This document shows, piece by piece, positions 61,991 to 64,000 of a DNA stretch of 64,000 bases. Source of the stretch: Asanoa ishikariensis. Its GTDB lineage: Bacteria; Actinomycetota; Actinomycetes; Mycobacteriales; Micromonosporaceae. Every line of letters begins with the position of its first letter. Position 1 is the first letter of the stretch. Position numbers and translations under genes: made by a program. A model generated the notes under the pieces. It was not told where the DNA came from. It saw only the letters and a list, made by a program, of their open reading frames with translations, and searched no databases. The DNA lies in the NCBI RefSeq assembly GCF_900107455.1, contig NZ_FNQB01000003.1, forward strand, positions 434,001-498,000. The letters are read 5' to 3'.

Positions 61991-62440
61991 ATGAGACGGA
62001 CGATCAGTACGCTGATCGCGCTCCTGACCGTGGCAGCGGGGTTGCTGGTCGCGGCGCCGGCGGCGAACGCGGCCGATCCCATCTACGGCTACCGCAACCA
62101 GGGCACGAACAAGTGCCTCGACGACACCTCGGCCGGCTTCCGGACGTACTCCTGCAACGGGACGAACCCGCAACGCTGGCGGGTGACCGACCTGGGCGGC
62201 GACAACGTCCGGCTCCAGAACGTCAACACCGGCCGCTGCATGGACGACTCCAACGTCCAGGGCCTGCGCACCGTCGACTGCAACGCGGGCAGCTACCAGA
62301 AGTGGCACGTCGTCTACTGGGCCGACAACACACGCCGGTTCCAGAACCTGGCGACGGGCGCGTGCCTGGAGGACAGCATCCTCGGTCTGCGCACCCCGGA
62401 CTGCGACAGCAGCACATGGGAAAGCTGGTTCCGCGTCTAG
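61991..62440 (+). CDS. Secreted ricin B-type lectin
   Basis: A 149-residue exported beta-trefoil protein. The signal peptide (RRTISTLIALLTVAAGLLVA, ending ANA-AD) is followed by a single ~120-residue ricin domain whose three sub-repeats are marked by CLDD...QRW, CMDD...QKW and CLED...ESW. It probably binds galactose- or xylose-type sugars outside the cell; there is no catalytic domain. ATG at 61991 has GGAG six bases upstream. The same fold occurs in the kinase ectodomain encoded 2 kb away. Confidence 0.9.
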   Translation: MRRTISTLIALLTVAAGLLVAAPAANAADPIYGYRNQGTNKCLDDTSAGFRTYSCNGTNPQRWRVTDLGGDNVRLQNVNTGRCMDDSNVQGLRTVDCNAGSYQKWHVVYWADNTRRFQNLATGACLEDSILGLRTPDCDSSTWESWFRV

Positions 62441-62535
62441 CAACACCCGATCCGGCCCGCCGCAACCGCCGGCGGGCCGGACTCATCCGTTACGACGCCA
62501 AAGAGACACGCGGCGTTGCCGTAGCGTGTGCGGGC

Positions 62536-63150
62536 ATGGGTGCCAAGACCGCACTGCTGGTGTATGCCGACGGCGATGTGGCTCAGGCGCTGCGAGACCC
62601 GGGCGAGCTGGATCGTGCGGCGACCCAGGCGCTAGTCGCGCGGGTGATGCCCGGGCTCGAGGTGGTCGCGGTCGAGGACGAGGAGCCCTACCCCCTGCCG
62701 TTCCACCCGTTGGACCTCGGCGAGGACGCCTTGGCGGCATTGTGTGGGTTCGTCATCGAGGACTTGCCGCCTGAAGGGATGCCCGAGTTGGACCAGGTGC
62801 CGTTGGCCGGGTTCCGGTTGGGCGCACCGAAGCTGACCCTGAAGCGATCACACGGCCGCCTGATCGCCCAGCCGTCCCCCTTCGACGTGGAGTCGCAGGT
62901 CGGCCGGCTCGGCAACGGGCTTGATCACCTGATCCTCGACCTGGGTGGCGAGAACTACCTGCAAGCGGCGGCCGGGGGCCAATACGACATCCCGGCCGGC
63001 ATGTTCCAGGTCGAACGGCGCGAGGGCAGCGCAGACCTGCACTTCCGGTGCGAGGTCGATTCGCTCGAGGAAGTCGCCGAGATCTTCCGCGGCTACCTCG
63101 CGAACCAGGACGGTTGGGGCAGCCGCGAGTGGGACCAGATCTGGCTGTAG
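62536..63150 (+). CDS. DUF6928-like N terminus joined to an uncharacterised C-terminal domain
   Basis: A 204-residue protein. The N-terminal ~95 residues begin MGAKTALLVYADGDVAQALR, which I recall as the DUF6928 signature. The second half (LDHLILDLGGENYLQAAAGG; FQVERREGSADLHFRCEV; FRGYLANQDGWGSREWDQIW) looks like a separate alpha/beta domain of the kind seen in toxin-immunity-type actinobacterial proteins. That comparison is from memory only. A TAGCGT -10 lies eight bases upstream of the ATG, suggesting a leaderless mRNA. Confidence 0.72.
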   Translation: MGAKTALLVYADGDVAQALRDPGELDRAATQALVARVMPGLEVVAVEDEEPYPLPFHPLDLGEDALAALCGFVIEDLPPEGMPELDQVPLAGFRLGAPKLTLKRSHGRLIAQPSPFDVESQVGRLGNGLDHLILDLGGENYLQAAAGGQYDIPAGMFQVERREGSADLHFRCEVDSLEEVAEIFRGYLANQDGWGSREWDQIWL

Positions 63151-63151
63151 T

Positions 63152-63928
63152 TCAGCGCAGGAGGTCGTCCTCCCTGGTACGTAGCGACTGGGATGGGTCG
63201 CTGGCTTCGACGGCGCGTAGCTGGGCGGCAACGGCCTGTTGTTCGTCGGACAAGCCATCCGGCTGGTCCAGCCACCACCCGGGTCCCCAGCGCATGACCT
63301 TGCCGTAGAGCGTCAAGACCAGCCCGGCCTCGAAGTCTGGCGCGGGGCGGCGGACCGCTCGCACCAACGGATCCTCGGTCCATCGCCACTCGTAGCGGCC
63401 CGCACCCGGTACGTACTCTCCGGTTCCGTGGTCTTCAAAGCAGTCGAAGAAGAGCCAACCAGGGCCGTCGGCGCGGGCATAGCAGAGCACACGCTTCTCG
63501 ATGACGAGGCTCGGCGACCCGTAGCAGGCTTCGACCTCACTGCGACGAACGTCCTTGCCGTCGAATCGCCGCAGGAGGTCCGCGTTGAGCTGGTCCCACT
63601 CGTCCGCGTCGAGCAGCCGCGCCACCTGGAGGTAGCCCAGGCGGTGGAACTGTTCCGCGAAGACCGAGGCGACCTCGGCCACACAGGAACGGTCCTTGCC
63701 GAACATGGCAATGAAGGGACCAGCAACGCCCAGCTTCCCGTACGACCTGAGCACCAACTCGACGGCGTCCTGATCGGCCTCACGTTCGTCGAGGAAACAC
63801 AGGTCCGCGAGGAGCCCCCTGGCCATCGCGTCGAACGCCTGCCCTCTGCTCGCCCACATCCCGGGCCTCGTCACCATCGCTGGCAACCGGTCGAGCCAGC
63901 GTCGCCGAATGTCTGCCGCTGAACGCAC
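63152..63928 (-). CDS. Hypothetical protein (258 aa)
   Basis: A soluble protein starting GTG at 63928 (RSAADIRRRWLDRLPAMVTR). The N-terminal half is helical and acidic; the C-terminal half has aromatic-rich strands (GPGWLFFDCFEDHG; RYEWRWTEDPLV). It has no signal peptide, membrane span or recognised motif. It converges on the DUF6928-like gene with one base between stop codons, so expression of the two may interfere. Confidence 0.68.
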   Translation of the reverse strand: MRSAADIRRRWLDRLPAMVTRPGMWASRGQAFDAMARGLLADLCFLDEREADQDAVELVLRSYGKLGVAGPFIAMFGKDRSCVAEVASVFAEQFHRLGYLQVARLLDADEWDQLNADLLRRFDGKDVRRSEVEACYGSPSLVIEKRVLCYARADGPGWLFFDCFEDHGTGEYVPGAGRYEWRWTEDPLVRAVRRPAPDFEAGLVLTLYGKVMRWGPGWWLDQPDGLSDEQQAVAAQLRAVEASDPSQSLRTREDDLLR

Positions 63929-64000
63929 CGGCTCACGCTACCCATCCCACGCCCTGATGGGTCGACCCGACCCGTGTGCCGCCGCCAGGCGGCGCGACGG

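Noticed and set aside
1-64000. tRNA, rRNA, insertion sequences, attachment sites, replication origin
   Set aside because: No cloverleaf-like sequences with T-loop consensus, no transposase or integrase motifs, no flanking inverted repeats and no DnaA-box cluster were noticed in any gap.

Overview
The window is about 64 kb of very GC-rich actinobacterial chromosome. It looks like a soil or plant-associated member of the Micromonosporaceae. The grounds are the strong G/C third-position bias, many GTG starts and 4-base start/stop overlaps, the complete GlgE glycogen pathway, and large palindromes of the TTAATAAGGG(G/T)CCCTT type at convergent gene ends, a repeat type I associate with that family. 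About 58 protein genes are supported. I see no rRNA, tRNA, CRISPR array, insertion sequence, prophage or plasmid functions, so this is chromosomal rather than island DNA.

Layout. 1-1707: end of a maleylpyruvate-isomerase/DinB-type gene, a GNAT acetyltransferase, an endonuclease/phosphatase-family protein and a tiny membrane peptide. 1748-6714: an iron-regulated NRPS-independent siderophore operon (two IucA/IucC synthetases, a PLP decarboxylase and an unknown protein) behind an IdeR/DtxR-type box. 6696-8732: one polypeptide that joins an ECF sigma factor, a zinc-finger anti-sigma-like segment, a membrane span and an extracellular GH128 glycosidase. 8892-24410: housekeeping and regulatory genes: arginase-family protein, peptide deformylase, histidine phosphatase, Lrp regulator, an ECF42 sigma factor with its DGPF/YCII partner and a WYL regulator, epoxide hydrolase, acyl-CoA dehydrogenase with an M24 peptidase, DUF4037, DUF899, GNAT, an orphan KdpDE pair and a 2H phosphoesterase. 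24630-27239: two uncharacterised proteins. 27664-29679: a nested hairpin, a terminator, and a secreted GH10 xylanase with a CebR-like operator. 29801-33746: GGDEF-EAL protein, small hypothetical, secreted SGNH esterase. 33810-41202: glgB, glgE, glgC and, divergently, glgA/glgM, which together make alpha-glucan through maltose-1-phosphate. 41199-50383: alcohol dehydrogenase with methyltransferase, small secreted and membrane proteins, a large LuxR-type ATPase regulator facing a secreted hydrolase, a GlsB-type membrane protein and a drug-efflux MFS protein. 50458-56761: GH38 alpha-mannosidase, a QorB/HxlR divergent pair, a universal stress protein, and a TetR/SDR pair. 56758-63928: a DJ-1/PfpI protein, a receptor Ser/Thr kinase ending in a ricin-type lectin, a convergent histidine kinase/response regulator pair, a secreted lectin, and two hypotheticals.

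How the genes work together. Three themes recur: polysaccharide handling (GH10, GH38, GH128, the SGNH esterase, lectins, the Glg pathway), dense signalling (two ECF systems, two two-component pairs, a Ser/Thr kinase, c-di-GMP turnover, several one-component regulators), and iron acquisition. The most unusual items are the sigma factor/glycosidase fusion, the reduced siderophore operon, a 26-bp element present three times between genes (core CGTCCTAGGAT), a nested hairpin at 27664-27731, and long low-complexity extensions on KdpD and GlgE. All functional statements come from reading the sequence and recalling family motifs. No database search was run.
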